A DNA stretch of 64,000 nucleotides from Litorimonas sp039975855 (GTDB lineage Bacteria > Pseudomonadota > Alphaproteobacteria > Caulobacterales > Maricaulaceae). Positions 42,144-51,031 of this stretch are shown piece by piece. The notes under the pieces were generated by a model that did no database searches, had not been told where the DNA came from, and was given only the letters and a program-made list of their open reading frames with translations. The position numbers and the translations under genes were made by a program. Location: positions 620,001-684,000 of the forward strand of contig JBDWGH010000002.1 of the NCBI GenBank assembly GCA_039975855.1, read 5' to 3'. Positions within the stretch are counted from its first letter, which is position 1. Each line of letters starts with the position of its first letter.

Positions 42144-42568
42144 TAGAGTTCACACTGCCCAGTTGCTGGCGTTAGAAAAATCAATTCTCCATCCCGCCAT
42201 AATTCTAAAGAAATACCGTACGTAAACGGCTTTTTCGCGCCCTCTAGGTACATGCCTGAGATACGGATTTCCCAGTCAGGTTCATCGGATGGCACATAGA
42301 TGCCGGATAAAAATCCGCCTTCATTAATTTCGAGAGGTGTTGATGCGATGAGTTCGATACTCTCATCCATAAAACCTACATATGCTTTGCCTTTTTCAAC
42401 CTTATCAAAAGCGAATACCGTTTCCTCAATGCTATCATTTTTCGAAAAATAGCAGATCTCTTCGCCTAAAATCGAGGCATCAAATGGCATTAGAGGGTCA
42501 GGTGCATTCAAAGAGTTTACATTGCAGGCAGCAAGAGAAACAGCGGCGATAGGCATTAAAAACTTCAT
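42143..42568 (-). CDS. Putative lipoprotein inserted between glyQ and glyS
   Basis: A 141-residue protein. The signal peptide ends with the lipobox SLAAC (Cys15). The mature part appears beta-rich and acidic and has two further cysteines (EEICYFS and the near-terminal GQCEL) that may form a disulfide. I recognise no family. Its start overlaps the glyQ stop (ATGA), and its stop overlaps the glyS start (TAATG), so it must be translated together with the two synthetase subunits. A functional link to translation is unlikely for an envelope lipoprotein. An inserted gene that uses the strong housekeeping transcript is the simplest reading. Confidence 0.75.
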   Translation of the reverse strand: MKFLMPIAAVSLAACNVNSLNAPDPLMPFDASILGEEICYFSKNDSIEETVFAFDKVEKGKAYVGFMDESIELIASTPLEINEGGFLSGIYVPSDEPDWEIRISGMYLEGAKKPFTYGISLELWRDGELIFLTPATGQCEL

Positions 42569-43458
42569 ACCGTCGAAGCCTCTGGGCTTTCACTCGCGGC
42601 ATAAGCCTCAGCAGACCCTTTAGCGAGATCGCGCACCCGTTTGATATATTCTTGGCGCTGGGTCGGGGAAACAACGCCGCGCGCATCTAGAAGATTAAAC
42701 AAATGCGAGGCTTTCAATGCATGCTCGTAAGCGGGCAGCGGGAGTGGTTTTTCAAGCGCAAGGAGAGCTTTGCATTCGGCTTCCGCAAATTCGAATTTCT
42801 GACGTAATTTATCGACGTCAGACTGTTCGAAATTATAGGTGGATTGTTCCACCTCATTTCGGTGGAAAACGTCGCCATAGGTCACGCCGTGATCATTATA
42901 CGGCAGGTCATAGACGTTATCGACGTCGAACACATACATGGCGAGGCGCTCCAACCCGTAAGTCAATTCGCCAGAGACCAAATCGAGGTCCAGCCCGCCG
43001 ACTTGTTGGAAATAAGTATATTGGCTGACTTCCATACCATCACACCAAACTTCCCAGCCGAGGCCCCAAGCCCCGACTGTTGGGTTTTCCCAATCATCTT
43101 CAACAAAGCGAATATCATGAAGATCGCGATCAATGCCGATGGCGTCCAGCGATCCGAGATAAAGCTCCTGAAGGTTCTCAGGGTTCGGCTTCATGATGAC
43201 CTGGAACTGATAGTAATGTTGCAGGCGGTTTGGGTTCTCACCATATCGTCCATCTGCAGGACGGCGCGACGGCTGCACATAGGCACAATTCCAGGGTTTC
43301 GGCCCGAGTGAACGCAGTACCGTTGCCGGATGCAAAGTCCCTGCGCCGACCTCCGTATCAAAGGGCTGTAAAATCACACAGCCCTGCGCCGCCCAATAGG
43401 TTTGGAGCGTCAGGATAAAGTCCTGAAATGAGGTCGGTTTGGTCGCAGCATCAGTCAT
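42565..43458 (-). CDS. glyQ: Glycyl-tRNA synthetase alpha subunit
   Basis: The catalytic small subunit of class II glycyl-tRNA synthetase. From the ATG at MTDAATKPTSFQDFILTLQTYWAAQGCVILQPFD there are 297 residues. Diagnostic motifs are EVGAGTLHPATVLRSLGPKPWNCAYVQPSRRPADGRYGENPNRLQHYYQFQVI (class II motif 2 region) and VGAWGLGWEVWCDGMEVSQYTYFQQVGG. An ATG 20 codons further upstream would add an unlikely leader and is rejected. It is the first gene of the unit and is divergent from a small membrane-protein gene. Its stop overlaps the start of a lipoprotein gene that separates it from glyS. Confidence 0.97.
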   Translation of the reverse strand: MTDAATKPTSFQDFILTLQTYWAAQGCVILQPFDTEVGAGTLHPATVLRSLGPKPWNCAYVQPSRRPADGRYGENPNRLQHYYQFQVIMKPNPENLQELYLGSLDAIGIDRDLHDIRFVEDDWENPTVGAWGLGWEVWCDGMEVSQYTYFQQVGGLDLDLVSGELTYGLERLAMYVFDVDNVYDLPYNDHGVTYGDVFHRNEVEQSTYNFEQSDVDKLRQKFEFAEAECKALLALEKPLPLPAYEHALKASHLFNLLDARGVVSPTQRQEYIKRVRDLAKGSAEAYAASESPEASTV

Positions 43459-43586
43459 GAGCCGCGTTCTAGGGGAATGCGAAAAAAGCGCAAGTTTGAA
43501 AGGCGGGTCGCATTTCAAAACTGTCTACCAATTTTCTCTATTTCCATCCTAACTAGATTTTCAGACCTGCGTGTTATCAACACGGC

Positions 43587-43850
43587 ATGAATGAAACGAG
43601 TTTCATCGGAAAAATTATCTGTGCGGTTGGTTTGGCGGCGGCTTTGGGTTGGATGATCCCGACGTCAATCGGCGGGCTTTTAGAGGGATCCGCCGCGACA
43701 GACCTTCAAATTTTCTGGGTAAAGGTCATTTTTGGATTCGGAAGCGCGTTTATTGGAGGGTGCCTAGGCTGGGTCCACTCGCAACTCATCATTTCCGGGT
43801 CCATTTTTTCGGCGATTGGAAGTTTGTTTTTAGGAATTTTCTCTCCCTAA
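43587..43850 (+). CDS. Small membrane protein of unknown function
   Basis: An 87-residue hydrophobic protein with three helices (about 8-30, 43-62 and 65-85), glycine-rich, with no charged catalytic residues. Its N-terminus (MNETSFIGKI) is short and polar. It resembles small GlsB/YeaQ-like or DUF-type membrane proteins in size, but I cannot assign a family. It is divergent from glyQ with a gap of about 130 bases. Its stop is shared over four bases with the first DUF2007 gene. The clean start, the length and the tail-to-tail overlap argue that the gene is real. Confidence 0.65.
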   Translation: MNETSFIGKIICAVGLAAALGWMIPTSIGGLLEGSAATDLQIFWVKVIFGFGSAFIGGCLGWVHSQLIISGSIFSAIGSLFLGIFSP

Positions 43851-44068
43851 GCTTCCATCAAATCCTTTTCCATGCCCGCTAGGCCAAGCTGACGCCGCGC
43901 GGCGCTTTCATCTTCGTCAACAACCATCAGGCGCCGCGGGATCATAATTCCCGGTTCTAAAACACTCATATTCTGATCGAGCACAAAGTAATCAATTCCG
44001 ACCTCTTTCAGAATCGCTTCTGCGAAGCTGAGCGTTGCGGGATTATTGGTCGTGAGAATACATTTCAT
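43847..44068 (-). CDS. DUF2007 (putative signal transducing) protein, copy 1
   Basis: A 73-residue cytosolic protein of the DUF2007/PF09413 family, a small ACT-like or GlnB-like beta-alpha-beta fold. It reads MKCILTTNNPATLSFAEAIL, then the conserved GIDYFVLDQNMSVLE and PRRLMVVDEDESAARRQL. It is the second of two adjacent paralogues: the upstream one encodes 99 residues, and the gap is five bases. The stop shares four bases with the converging small membrane-protein gene. In many alphaproteobacteria a DUF2007 gene lies next to a polyprenyl diphosphate synthase gene, as here. Function unknown. Confidence 0.85.
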   Translation of the reverse strand: MKCILTTNNPATLSFAEAILKEVGIDYFVLDQNMSVLEPGIMIPRRLMVVDEDESAARRQLGLAGMEKDLMEA

Positions 44069-44073
44069 ACACT

Positions 44074-44373
44074 CTACTTTGGGCTAATGCCGAGTTTCTG
44101 CAAGACAATTGACAGAAACGTGTTTTCTCCAGCTTGGCTCTTTTCAGGGAGCGGCGATTCCAACTCATGCCCAATTCCAGCATCTTCTAAAAGCTCCCGC
44201 GCCTCAATTTCGTCGTCATCAATGATCATCAAGCGCTTACGGACTATGATCGTTGATCCATCTAAAACAGATGCATTCATGTCAAAAAGGAAACTTTCGA
44301 TGCCTGCATCCTTCAAAACCGCTTGTGCAAAGCTGAGCGTGACAGGATTCATGGTTCGAATAAGACATAACAT
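44074..44373 (-). CDS. DUF2007 (putative signal transducing) protein, copy 2
   Basis: A 99-residue paralogue of the following gene. It starts at MLCLIRTMNPVTLSFAQAVLKDAGIESFLFDMNASVLDGS, which aligns block by block with copy 1 (MKCILTTNNPATLSFAEAILKEVGIDYFVLDQNMSVLEPG). KRLMIIDDDEIEARELL again matches RRLMVVDEDESAARRQL. It has an extra C-terminal tail of about 20 residues (KSQAGENTFLSIVLQKLGISPK). A longer frame reading further upstream is rejected, because it runs into the start of the divergent polyprenyl synthase gene. The two copies look like an old tandem duplication. Function unknown. Confidence 0.82.
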   Translation of the reverse strand: MLCLIRTMNPVTLSFAQAVLKDAGIESFLFDMNASVLDGSTIIVRKRLMIIDDDEIEARELLEDAGIGHELESPLPEKSQAGENTFLSIVLQKLGISPK

Positions 44374-44478
44374 GAGCCAAAGGTGGGGAGGTCTTGCATA
44401 TATGCAATACGGGAATGCGCCGCAGTAAATCGCCTTGCCGCGCGCGTCGGGTCGCATTACGTAGACAGTGTTAGAAAA

Positions 44479-45510
44479 ATGGTGGTCTCCCAGCACGTGA
44501 ATGCACCCGCACAAATCCGGCAAGACGCCGCTCTCTCCCCCGCGCAAGCGCTATGGGACTTGACCGGCGAAGATATGGCCTCTGTTGACGCCCTAATTTT
44601 GGCGCGCATGCAGTCCTCCGTGGGCCTGATTCCAGATTTAGCACAGCATTTAGTGGGCGCAGGCGGAAAACGATTACGCCCGTTACTCACTGTGAGCGCG
44701 GCTCAACTCTGTGAGTATGAGGGCGATGCGCACCACAAACTCGCCGCTGCTGTCGAATTTATCCACTCCGCGACCTTGCTCCATGATGATGTTGTCGATG
44801 AGAGCGCCCTGCGCCGAGGTAAGAAACCCGCAAACCTGATTTGGGGAAATAGCGCCTCTATCCTGGTTGGGGATTTTCTTTTCGCGCGCGCCTTTAACTT
44901 AATGGTCGAAACGGGATCCATGGAAGCGCTGGGAATTTTGTCCAATGCGTCCTCCGTTATTGCCGAAGGCGAAGTGCAGCAACTCGCGGCGCTGCGCAAT
45001 CTCGCCATGACCGAAGATGATTACATGCGCGTGATTAAGGCAAAGACAGCCGCCCTTTTCGCCGCAGCAACCGAAGTCGCCCCTGTGATCGCGGAGCGGC
45101 CAACAGCCGAACGCGACGCGCTGCGCGAATATGGGCTTAAACTAGGCCTCGCCTTCCAGCTCGTTGATGACGCGCTAGATTATGGCGGGATGGCGAGCGC
45201 TTTGGGTAAATCCGTTGGAGATGATTTCCGCGAAGGAAAAATGACCCTGCCTGTCATTCGGTCCTTGAAGACATGCTCTGAAGACGACCGGGCGTTTTGG
45301 CGCCGCGTTATCGTCGATCATGACCAACAAGATGTAGATTTGGAACGGGCTGTCTCCATGCTTCGCAATAGCGGCGCATTAGAATCTACAATGGATTTAG
45401 CGAAACAATATTCACAAGATGCGGCGGATGCCCTGAATGTGTTCCCAGCCACACCTCTGCGCGATACACTTAAAGAGCTAGCCGGATTTGTGGTCGCCAG
45501 AATTAGTTGA
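44479..45510 (+). CDS. Polyprenyl (octa/decaprenyl) diphosphate synthase
   Basis: A long-chain trans-prenyltransferase that makes the ubiquinone side chain in the cytosol. From the ATG at MVVSQHVNAPAQI there are 343 residues. The first aspartate-rich motif is LLHDDVVDESALRRGK, the second LAFQLVDDALDYGG, and GGKRLRPLL precedes the first; all are intact. DDFREGKMTLPVI is the KMTLP block found in this group. Earlier in-frame starts would overlap the divergent DUF2007 gene and are rejected. The last 33 bases overlap the 3' end of the converging WecA-type transferase gene. The product chain length (C40, C45 or C50) cannot be read. Confidence 0.95.
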   Translation: MVVSQHVNAPAQIRQDAALSPAQALWDLTGEDMASVDALILARMQSSVGLIPDLAQHLVGAGGKRLRPLLTVSAAQLCEYEGDAHHKLAAAVEFIHSATLLHDDVVDESALRRGKKPANLIWGNSASILVGDFLFARAFNLMVETGSMEALGILSNASSVIAEGEVQQLAALRNLAMTEDDYMRVIKAKTAALFAAATEVAPVIAERPTAERDALREYGLKLGLAFQLVDDALDYGGMASALGKSVGDDFREGKMTLPVIRSLKTCSEDDRAFWRRVIVDHDQQDVDLERAVSMLRNSGALESTMDLAKQYSQDAADALNVFPATPLRDTLKELAGFVVARIS

Positions 45511-46548
45511 TCTATTGGCCGATAGACTTTGACTAATGAGCCAATAAGCCGCCGCTGCGCCGCCCACTAACATCAACGGAATATGTATCCGGTCGAGCCA
45601 GCCTCTCGGCGCGCCTATAATAACAAGGTTAGCACACATAAGGGCGGCAAGTGCATAGAACCAACTGACCGTTAAATGACTAAACCCGTGTCGAATTATG
45701 CGCTGATAGAGATGGGTATTATGCGCCTTCAGAAGATTGTCCTTATTACGTACGCGTCTGACGAGCGTCAGCAACACATCTACCAAAATTGGTAAAATCA
45801 AAATGGGACCTGCAAGGTGTAGAGTCTTATCGGGGGTCTCTTTGATGAGAAACAGGACGGAGATCGCGAATAAAAAACTAAGGCTTAGCGATCCAACATC
45901 TCCGGCAAATATCTTTGCTTTTCGGCGCGCATTATAAGGCAAGAAACCCAAAAGCGTCATGAGTGACAGCCCCGACAATAAGAGTGTCGTCGCCGAACCG
46001 CCGATTAATCCTGCACCAAATAGCCCGACATTTGCGATGATTAGAGAAAGCCCCATCATCCCATTGGCACCATCCATAAAGTTCACGGCATTCATCACCA
46101 CAAACACCCAGAGCATCGCGCCAACAAAACCGAAAACTGGTAAGAGTGTTACTGGCTCACCCAAAAAGGGAAGATTTGTCGGCGCACCAATCAGCCAAAC
46201 CGCCGCGCCGCATATTAAGATCATAATTCCAAACTTAGTCTTCGCCCCCAGCGTCAGAGCGTCATCAACTAGGCCCAGCATGCCAATCGCAAATAAAAGC
46301 GACATGACTGGCGCGAACCCACGCGGCAGGTTTAAATCCGGAAAGAGAAGGCTTACCGCTAGCAGAGATGCGCCTACTCCCGCCAACACCGCCACTCCAC
46401 CAGATGTGGGTATCGTACCGCTATGGGCAGATCGCCCGTCAGAGGAATCTCCCAATCCTGCGAAAGACATAAATCCAGCAACCGCCAAACTCGTTAGAAA
46501 AGCTAACGCGCCGATTTGAAGCCAGAGTGATATGTTTTGCGCAATCAT
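45478..46548 (-). CDS. Undecaprenyl-phosphate GlcNAc-1-phosphate transferase (WecA/WbpL family)
   Basis: A polytopic inner-membrane enzyme that starts glycan assembly by moving a HexNAc-1-phosphate from its UDP-sugar to undecaprenyl phosphate. From the ATG at MIAQNISLW there are 356 residues and about ten helices. The family motifs are GLVDDALTLGAKTK (the Asp pair), NAVNFMDGANGMMG, FAGDVGSLSLSF and the cytosolic HNTHLYQRIIRHG loop. The MraY-type pentapeptide residues are lacking, so a polysaccharide or O-antigen initiator is preferred. It begins two bases after ispE and may be coupled. Its 3' end overlaps the converging polyprenyl synthase gene by 33 bases. Confidence 0.88.
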   Translation of the reverse strand: MIAQNISLWLQIGALAFLTSLAVAGFMSFAGLGDSSDGRSAHSGTIPTSGGVAVLAGVGASLLAVSLLFPDLNLPRGFAPVMSLLFAIGMLGLVDDALTLGAKTKFGIMILICGAAVWLIGAPTNLPFLGEPVTLLPVFGFVGAMLWVFVVMNAVNFMDGANGMMGLSLIIANVGLFGAGLIGGSATTLLLSGLSLMTLLGFLPYNARRKAKIFAGDVGSLSLSFLFAISVLFLIKETPDKTLHLAGPILILPILVDVLLTLVRRVRNKDNLLKAHNTHLYQRIIRHGFSHLTVSWFYALAALMCANLVIIGAPRGWLDRIHIPLMLVGGAAAAYWLISQSLSANRSTNSGDHKSG

Positions 46549-46550
46549 GT

Positions 46551-47369
46551 TTACGCATCCCCTAAACGGCAAGATCGCACCCACCAATCGGTGTGTGCAG
46601 CAGAGATTGCCTGCGCCGCGGCAGCGGCTTGGGCATCTGATCGGAATATACCAAAACATGTCGCGCCTGACCCTGACATTCGCGCCAACTCGCATCCAGA
46701 TTGCTGCGCGAGAGACCGGAGTACATCCAAGATGATGGGGGCTTGGGCTACGGCAAAATCTTGCATGTCATTTACCCCGGCCAGTGCCCGAGAAAGTAAA
46801 TCCCCTGAGGCTACATTTGCTTTTGGTGTTTTCTCGCGCGGGGACGAGTCCATCGCGTTGAATATCTCACCCGTTGAGACAGCAACTCCGGGATTCACTA
46901 AAACCGCTGAAAGTTGGCCCAACAATGGGAGAAGCGTCACCTCTTCACCAATACCGCGCATCAAGGCCGTTTTGGATGTCTGGCAAACCGGAATATCTGC
47001 GCCCAAATTAAAGGCCAAATTGTCATTCGGGACCATCGCTCCGAATTGTCTCAACACCGCGGCCGCATTCGCACTGCCGCCGCCCAAACCCGCTGAGACC
47101 GGAAGGTTCTTTACCAGATGAATGTGATACGGAGCGCAATCAATCATTTCCATAGCCCGCAAGATCAAATTGCTGCCATCCGTTGGGAGATTATCAGCGC
47201 CATCTATTGTAAGACTTGTCTCAGCCGTTGGTTCAAAAATAAGATCATCGCCGATATCAGCGAAGACAACCAGGCTATCGACCGGGTGATATCCGTCATT
47301 CTGCAAAGCGCCAACATGAAGGGTAAGATTGACTTTAGCGCGCGCCAACTGCCGTATTTGCTTCCCCAT
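46551..47369 (-). CDS. ispE: 4-diphosphocytidyl-2-C-methyl-D-erythritol kinase
   Basis: A GHMP kinase of the MEP isoprenoid pathway that phosphorylates CDP-methylerythritol. From the ATG at MGKQIRQLARAKVNLTLHVG there are 272 residues. The ATP-binding loop is LPVSAGLGGGSANAAAVL. The third GHMP motif is seen in MSGSGATCFGIF, and AKVNL with a downstream GYHPVDSLVVF is typical of IspE. An upstream TTG in frame is less likely. It lies 17 bases after the TPR gene and two bases before the WecA-type gene on the same strand. The neighbouring polyprenyl synthase gene uses isoprenoid units from this pathway. Confidence 0.96.
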   Translation of the reverse strand: MGKQIRQLARAKVNLTLHVGALQNDGYHPVDSLVVFADIGDDLIFEPTAETSLTIDGADNLPTDGSNLILRAMEMIDCAPYHIHLVKNLPVSAGLGGGSANAAAVLRQFGAMVPNDNLAFNLGADIPVCQTSKTALMRGIGEEVTLLPLLGQLSAVLVNPGVAVSTGEIFNAMDSSPREKTPKANVASGDLLSRALAGVNDMQDFAVAQAPIILDVLRSLAQQSGCELARMSGSGATCFGIFRSDAQAAAAAQAISAAHTDWWVRSCRLGDA

Positions 47370-47386
47370 TGGACGCCCCAATCAAA

Positions 47387-49102
47387 CTAAGGCAGCGCGT
47401 TGGATTTGGCTGGAACAGCCTCTAAGCCTTTATCCAACTTCAATTCTATCGTCGCGCGTTCTTCATCTGTTGGATCAAACTCAAGAGCGCGTTTCCATTG
47501 GAACCCAGCTTCCCGTTTGCGGCCTAACTTCCAATATACATCACCGAGATGGTCAATAATTGTGGCCGATGAGGGAGATAGAGCGACAGCATCTTCGAGG
47601 TTTTCTCGTGCCTTGTCATATTCACCCAGCTTATAATGTGCCCATCCGAGACTATCGACAATCGCACCCGATTGAGGTTGCTGTTTGACAGCTTCACGGA
47701 TCATATCAAAGGCTTCGGTCAAATTCTCACCTCGGTCGACCCAGGTGTAACCAAGGTAGTTTAGTGTATCGACGTCATCCGGGACGAGCTTCAAAACGTG
47801 TTTAAAATCCGCTTCTGCTTCAGGCCACCGATTTAGGCGTTCATAGATAATAGCTCGAAAACGCAGCGGCTCTACATTTGCCGTGATCTCCTCATCCGTC
47901 ATTGAATCGACCAGCTCTTTATAAAACGGCAGGGCCTCTTCATAATTTTCCCGGAAGAATCTTGCACGACCCAGGCTTTCACGGGTCAGGACGGATTGCT
48001 CGCGCTCATTCAACGCCTCTAAAGTTTCAATCGCTTTATCGTCATCTTCTCGGTTAAAATGAATGTTCGCAATATTGAGCTGCGACGAAATATAGTAGGG
48101 ATCGTCTTCCCTGACAGCCTTATAGAATTCAAAGGCTTCTTGTTGTCCCGCATCATCGCGGTCTTCTAATATCGATCCAAGCCAGAGTGCTGATTTCGTA
48201 TGTTCTGGTTCAATCCATCTTGCAAATCTGAGAAAAATTTCCGCGCCGTCTAAAGACCGGTTCCTGGCGAAAAACCCTAGAGCAGGCTCTGTTAACGCTC
48301 GAGCGGCTTCACCTTTAGCATCAATTGCAGGAAGGCTTTTACCAGCCTTTAGGCGTTTTAAATATGCGCCGACCGGGCCAATGGAGAGGCCTTCATTATC
48401 GACTAGAATTTCTTCCAATGCCGCAATTGCTTCATCCGAACGATCTGCCGCAGATAAGATACGGACACGCGTTAGCAAAGTTTCAACTCCGGACACGGCA
48501 GCTTCATCGACCGCATCTAATCGCTCTAAAGCGGCTTCGGTTTCACCCTGGAGGCCATCAATTTTGGCGAGTTGCAGCTCGGCATAGGCCTCAAAATATG
48601 AACCAGCTTCCAGGCTAGCAAATGTCTGACGCGCGGCCTCATAGTCTTTCTTCTCGATTTCAGTCCAACCCCGTACCAACTGCATGAGTATGGTCATAGT
48701 GACGTCGTTTGTACGACCAGAAAAATACTTGAGAGCGCGGCTTTCACGGCCGCGACGGAAGGCGTCTACACCAAGGACCGCACGTCCCATTGGCTCTGTC
48801 TTATCAGATTTCAGAACGCGCTCAGCTAGTTTGACGGCGGCGGCCATATCACCAGTTTCCAAAGCCGACACGATGGCACGGCGGCCAATACGAACATCAT
48901 CCGGTTGGCTGAGAAACGCATTGGTGAAATATTTTTGTTGAGACGCCCGATCTTGGATTTTCTGGGCGTAGCTACCGGCCAAATAATCTCCGTAAAGTTC
49001 TGATAAGTTCTGTGTCTCTGGCGCAGCATAAGCGTTATCGACGCTTTGGCAGGAGAGCGCGATCACAGCCGCAAAAGTCAGGGTAATCAATCGACGTTTC
49101 AT
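47387..49102 (-). CDS. Exported tetratricopeptide-repeat protein
   Basis: A 571-residue protein with a Sec signal peptide (about 1-26, ending AYAAP). The rest is almost all helical, made of TPR-like pairs. The clearest canonical repeats are near the C-terminus: RWPEAEADFKHVLKLVPDDVDTLNYLGYTWVDRGE, then PQSGAIVDSLGWAHYKLGEYDKARENLEDAVALSPSSATIIDHLGDVYWKLGRKREA. This architecture matches alphaproteobacterial periplasmic or outer-membrane TPR proteins that scaffold envelope complexes. The alanine-leucine-serine-cysteine near residue 18 is not a good lipobox. It heads the ispE/WecA transcript. Partner unknown. Confidence 0.9.
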   Translation of the reverse strand: MKRRLITLTFAAVIALSCQSVDNAYAAPETQNLSELYGDYLAGSYAQKIQDRASQQKYFTNAFLSQPDDVRIGRRAIVSALETGDMAAAVKLAERVLKSDKTEPMGRAVLGVDAFRRGRESRALKYFSGRTNDVTMTILMQLVRGWTEIEKKDYEAARQTFASLEAGSYFEAYAELQLAKIDGLQGETEAALERLDAVDEAAVSGVETLLTRVRILSAADRSDEAIAALEEILVDNEGLSIGPVGAYLKRLKAGKSLPAIDAKGEAARALTEPALGFFARNRSLDGAEIFLRFARWIEPEHTKSALWLGSILEDRDDAGQQEAFEFYKAVREDDPYYISSQLNIANIHFNREDDDKAIETLEALNEREQSVLTRESLGRARFFRENYEEALPFYKELVDSMTDEEITANVEPLRFRAIIYERLNRWPEAEADFKHVLKLVPDDVDTLNYLGYTWVDRGENLTEAFDMIREAVKQQPQSGAIVDSLGWAHYKLGEYDKARENLEDAVALSPSSATIIDHLGDVYWKLGRKREAGFQWKRALEFDPTDEERATIELKLDKGLEAVPAKSNALP

Positions 49103-49205
49103 GTCAGCTTTCTGCGGGGGTGACCGCGAGGTGACAAGCCGCTTTATCAGCGGCCTGCTTCACATTTCCGGGACGAATGTGAGGATATCGAGACAGACAG
49201 ATGCC

Positions 49206-50909
49206 CTACATATTCGGATAATTTGGTCCACCACCGCCTTCAGGGACAGTCCAAACTATATTGCGAGACGGATCTTTAATATCGCAGGTTTTGCAATGAA
49301 TGCAGTTTTGCGCATTGATATTAAACTTAGGGTTTGAGCCGTCATCATCGGTAAGAACCTCGTAAACGCCGGCGGGACAATACCGGACCGCGGGCTCTGC
49401 AAATTCAGGCAAATTCACAGTAATCGGAATAGAATCATCAATCAGCCGTAGATGGCTAGGTTGGTCTTCACCGTGATTAGTAAATGTCATCGACACATTC
49501 GTCAGACGATCAAACGTTAAGACGCCATCTGGCTTTGGATATTCAATCGGTTTGAAATTCGCGGCCTTTTTGGTCGATCCCGCATCGTCTTTCTTGTGCG
49601 ACATTGTACCGAACAGGTTAAATTTCAAAAGACTGGCTGACCACATATCCATGCCGCCCATCAGCATTCCGCCGAGGAACGGGCCGAAACGGCCATTTAA
49701 CGGCGCAACATTTCGTACCGGGCGTAAATCTTGTCCGATCGGGCCATCATGAAGCATATCATCATAGGCCTGCAAACGATCACCGGAGCGGCCAACACCT
49801 AAGGCTTTTGTCGCCGCATCCGCCGCATGTACCCCTGAAAGCATCGCATTATGATTACCTTTGATCCGTGGCAAATTCACCAGACCCGCTGTGCATCCTA
49901 ATAAAACGCCACCTGGAAAAGCGACCTGCGGCACGGCTTGGATACCGCCCTTTGTCACAACACGCGCTCCATAGGCCACACGTTTGCCGCCTTCTAGGAG
50001 TTCAGCGATATCTGGATGGGTCTTCCATTTTTGGAAATCCATATAAGGATAGCGGTAGGGGTTTTCGTAATTCAGATCGACGATCATGCCGAGGAAAACC
50101 TGATTATTTTCGGCGTGATAGACAAAAGAGCCGCCGCCTTGTTTCGCACCCAATGGCCAGCCCGCAGTGTGAAGAACAGCGCCTTCATTGTGTTTGGACG
50201 GATCAATGTCCCAAATTTCTTTCATCCCAAGACCAAATTTGGATGGTTCGGCACCCTCGGCCAGATTATATTTTGCAATCGCAACTTTGGACAAGGAACC
50301 ACGTGCACCCTCACCCAGCATGACGTACTTACCGTGAAGCTCCATGCCCGGCTCATATCCCGGACCTTTGCTGCCATCTTTTTGATAGCCGAACTCACCT
50401 GCAACGACGCCTTTGACTGATCCGTCCTCGCGGTAAACTAAAGACGAGCACGCCATGCCCGGGAAAATTTCAACACCCAGCCCCTCGGCTTGTTCTGCCA
50501 TCCAACGACAGGTGTTCGCCATTGAGACAATGTAATTCCCATGATTATGCATCAGCGGGGGGAGAACGAATTGCGGGATTGGAAGCGCTCCGGCAGGACC
50601 ATAAACATGGAATTTGTCAGATTTGACTTTCGTTTTAACCGGACAACCACTCATCGTTTCAAAATCAGGGAAGAGTTCTTTCAGGCCCATCGGGTCTAAA
50701 ACAGCACCAGACAGAATATGCGCGCCAACTTCCGAGCCTTTTTCCAAGACAACGACAGACGTTTCCGGGTTGTTTTGCTTTAATCGTATCGCGGCGGATA
50801 GGCCCGCAGGCCCTGCGCCAACGATGACAACATCATATTCCATGCTTTCTCGTTCGACGCTGTCATCAGCAGCTGTAAATGCGGCGGTGGTTTGGTCCAG
50901 ATTATACAT
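49206..50909 (-). CDS. etfD: Electron transfer flavoprotein-ubiquinone oxidoreductase
   Basis: A monotopic inner-membrane iron-sulfur flavoprotein that passes electrons from ETF (fatty acid and amino acid oxidation) to ubiquinone. It has 567 residues. FAD binding is shown by YDVVIVGAGPAGLSAAIRL (about 24-42). The UQ-binding and second FAD regions include VGAHILSGAVLDPMGLKELFPDF and GVHAADAATKALG. The C-terminal 4Fe-4S domain has YCPAGVYEV...NAQNCIHCKTCDIKDP. It is full length, starting at MYNLDQTTA; an ATG 22 codons later is an alternative. It is divergent from the RimB-RimK fusion gene. No etfAB is in the window. Confidence 0.96.
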   Translation of the reverse strand: MYNLDQTTAAFTAADDSVERESMEYDVVIVGAGPAGLSAAIRLKQNNPETSVVVLEKGSEVGAHILSGAVLDPMGLKELFPDFETMSGCPVKTKVKSDKFHVYGPAGALPIPQFVLPPLMHNHGNYIVSMANTCRWMAEQAEGLGVEIFPGMACSSLVYREDGSVKGVVAGEFGYQKDGSKGPGYEPGMELHGKYVMLGEGARGSLSKVAIAKYNLAEGAEPSKFGLGMKEIWDIDPSKHNEGAVLHTAGWPLGAKQGGGSFVYHAENNQVFLGMIVDLNYENPYRYPYMDFQKWKTHPDIAELLEGGKRVAYGARVVTKGGIQAVPQVAFPGGVLLGCTAGLVNLPRIKGNHNAMLSGVHAADAATKALGVGRSGDRLQAYDDMLHDGPIGQDLRPVRNVAPLNGRFGPFLGGMLMGGMDMWSASLLKFNLFGTMSHKKDDAGSTKKAANFKPIEYPKPDGVLTFDRLTNVSMTFTNHGEDQPSHLRLIDDSIPITVNLPEFAEPAVRYCPAGVYEVLTDDDGSNPKFNINAQNCIHCKTCDIKDPSRNIVWTVPEGGGGPNYPNM

Positions 50910-51031
50910 TATTATTCTTCGGCCCTAGCAGTGTATCTTGAAGTGGATTATTCTCTAACGGACCCAACCGCAGCGGACAAGCATCCGTATCGCTGCGACA
51001 CCCACGTTTTTCAGATTAAAAGTCACACCGT

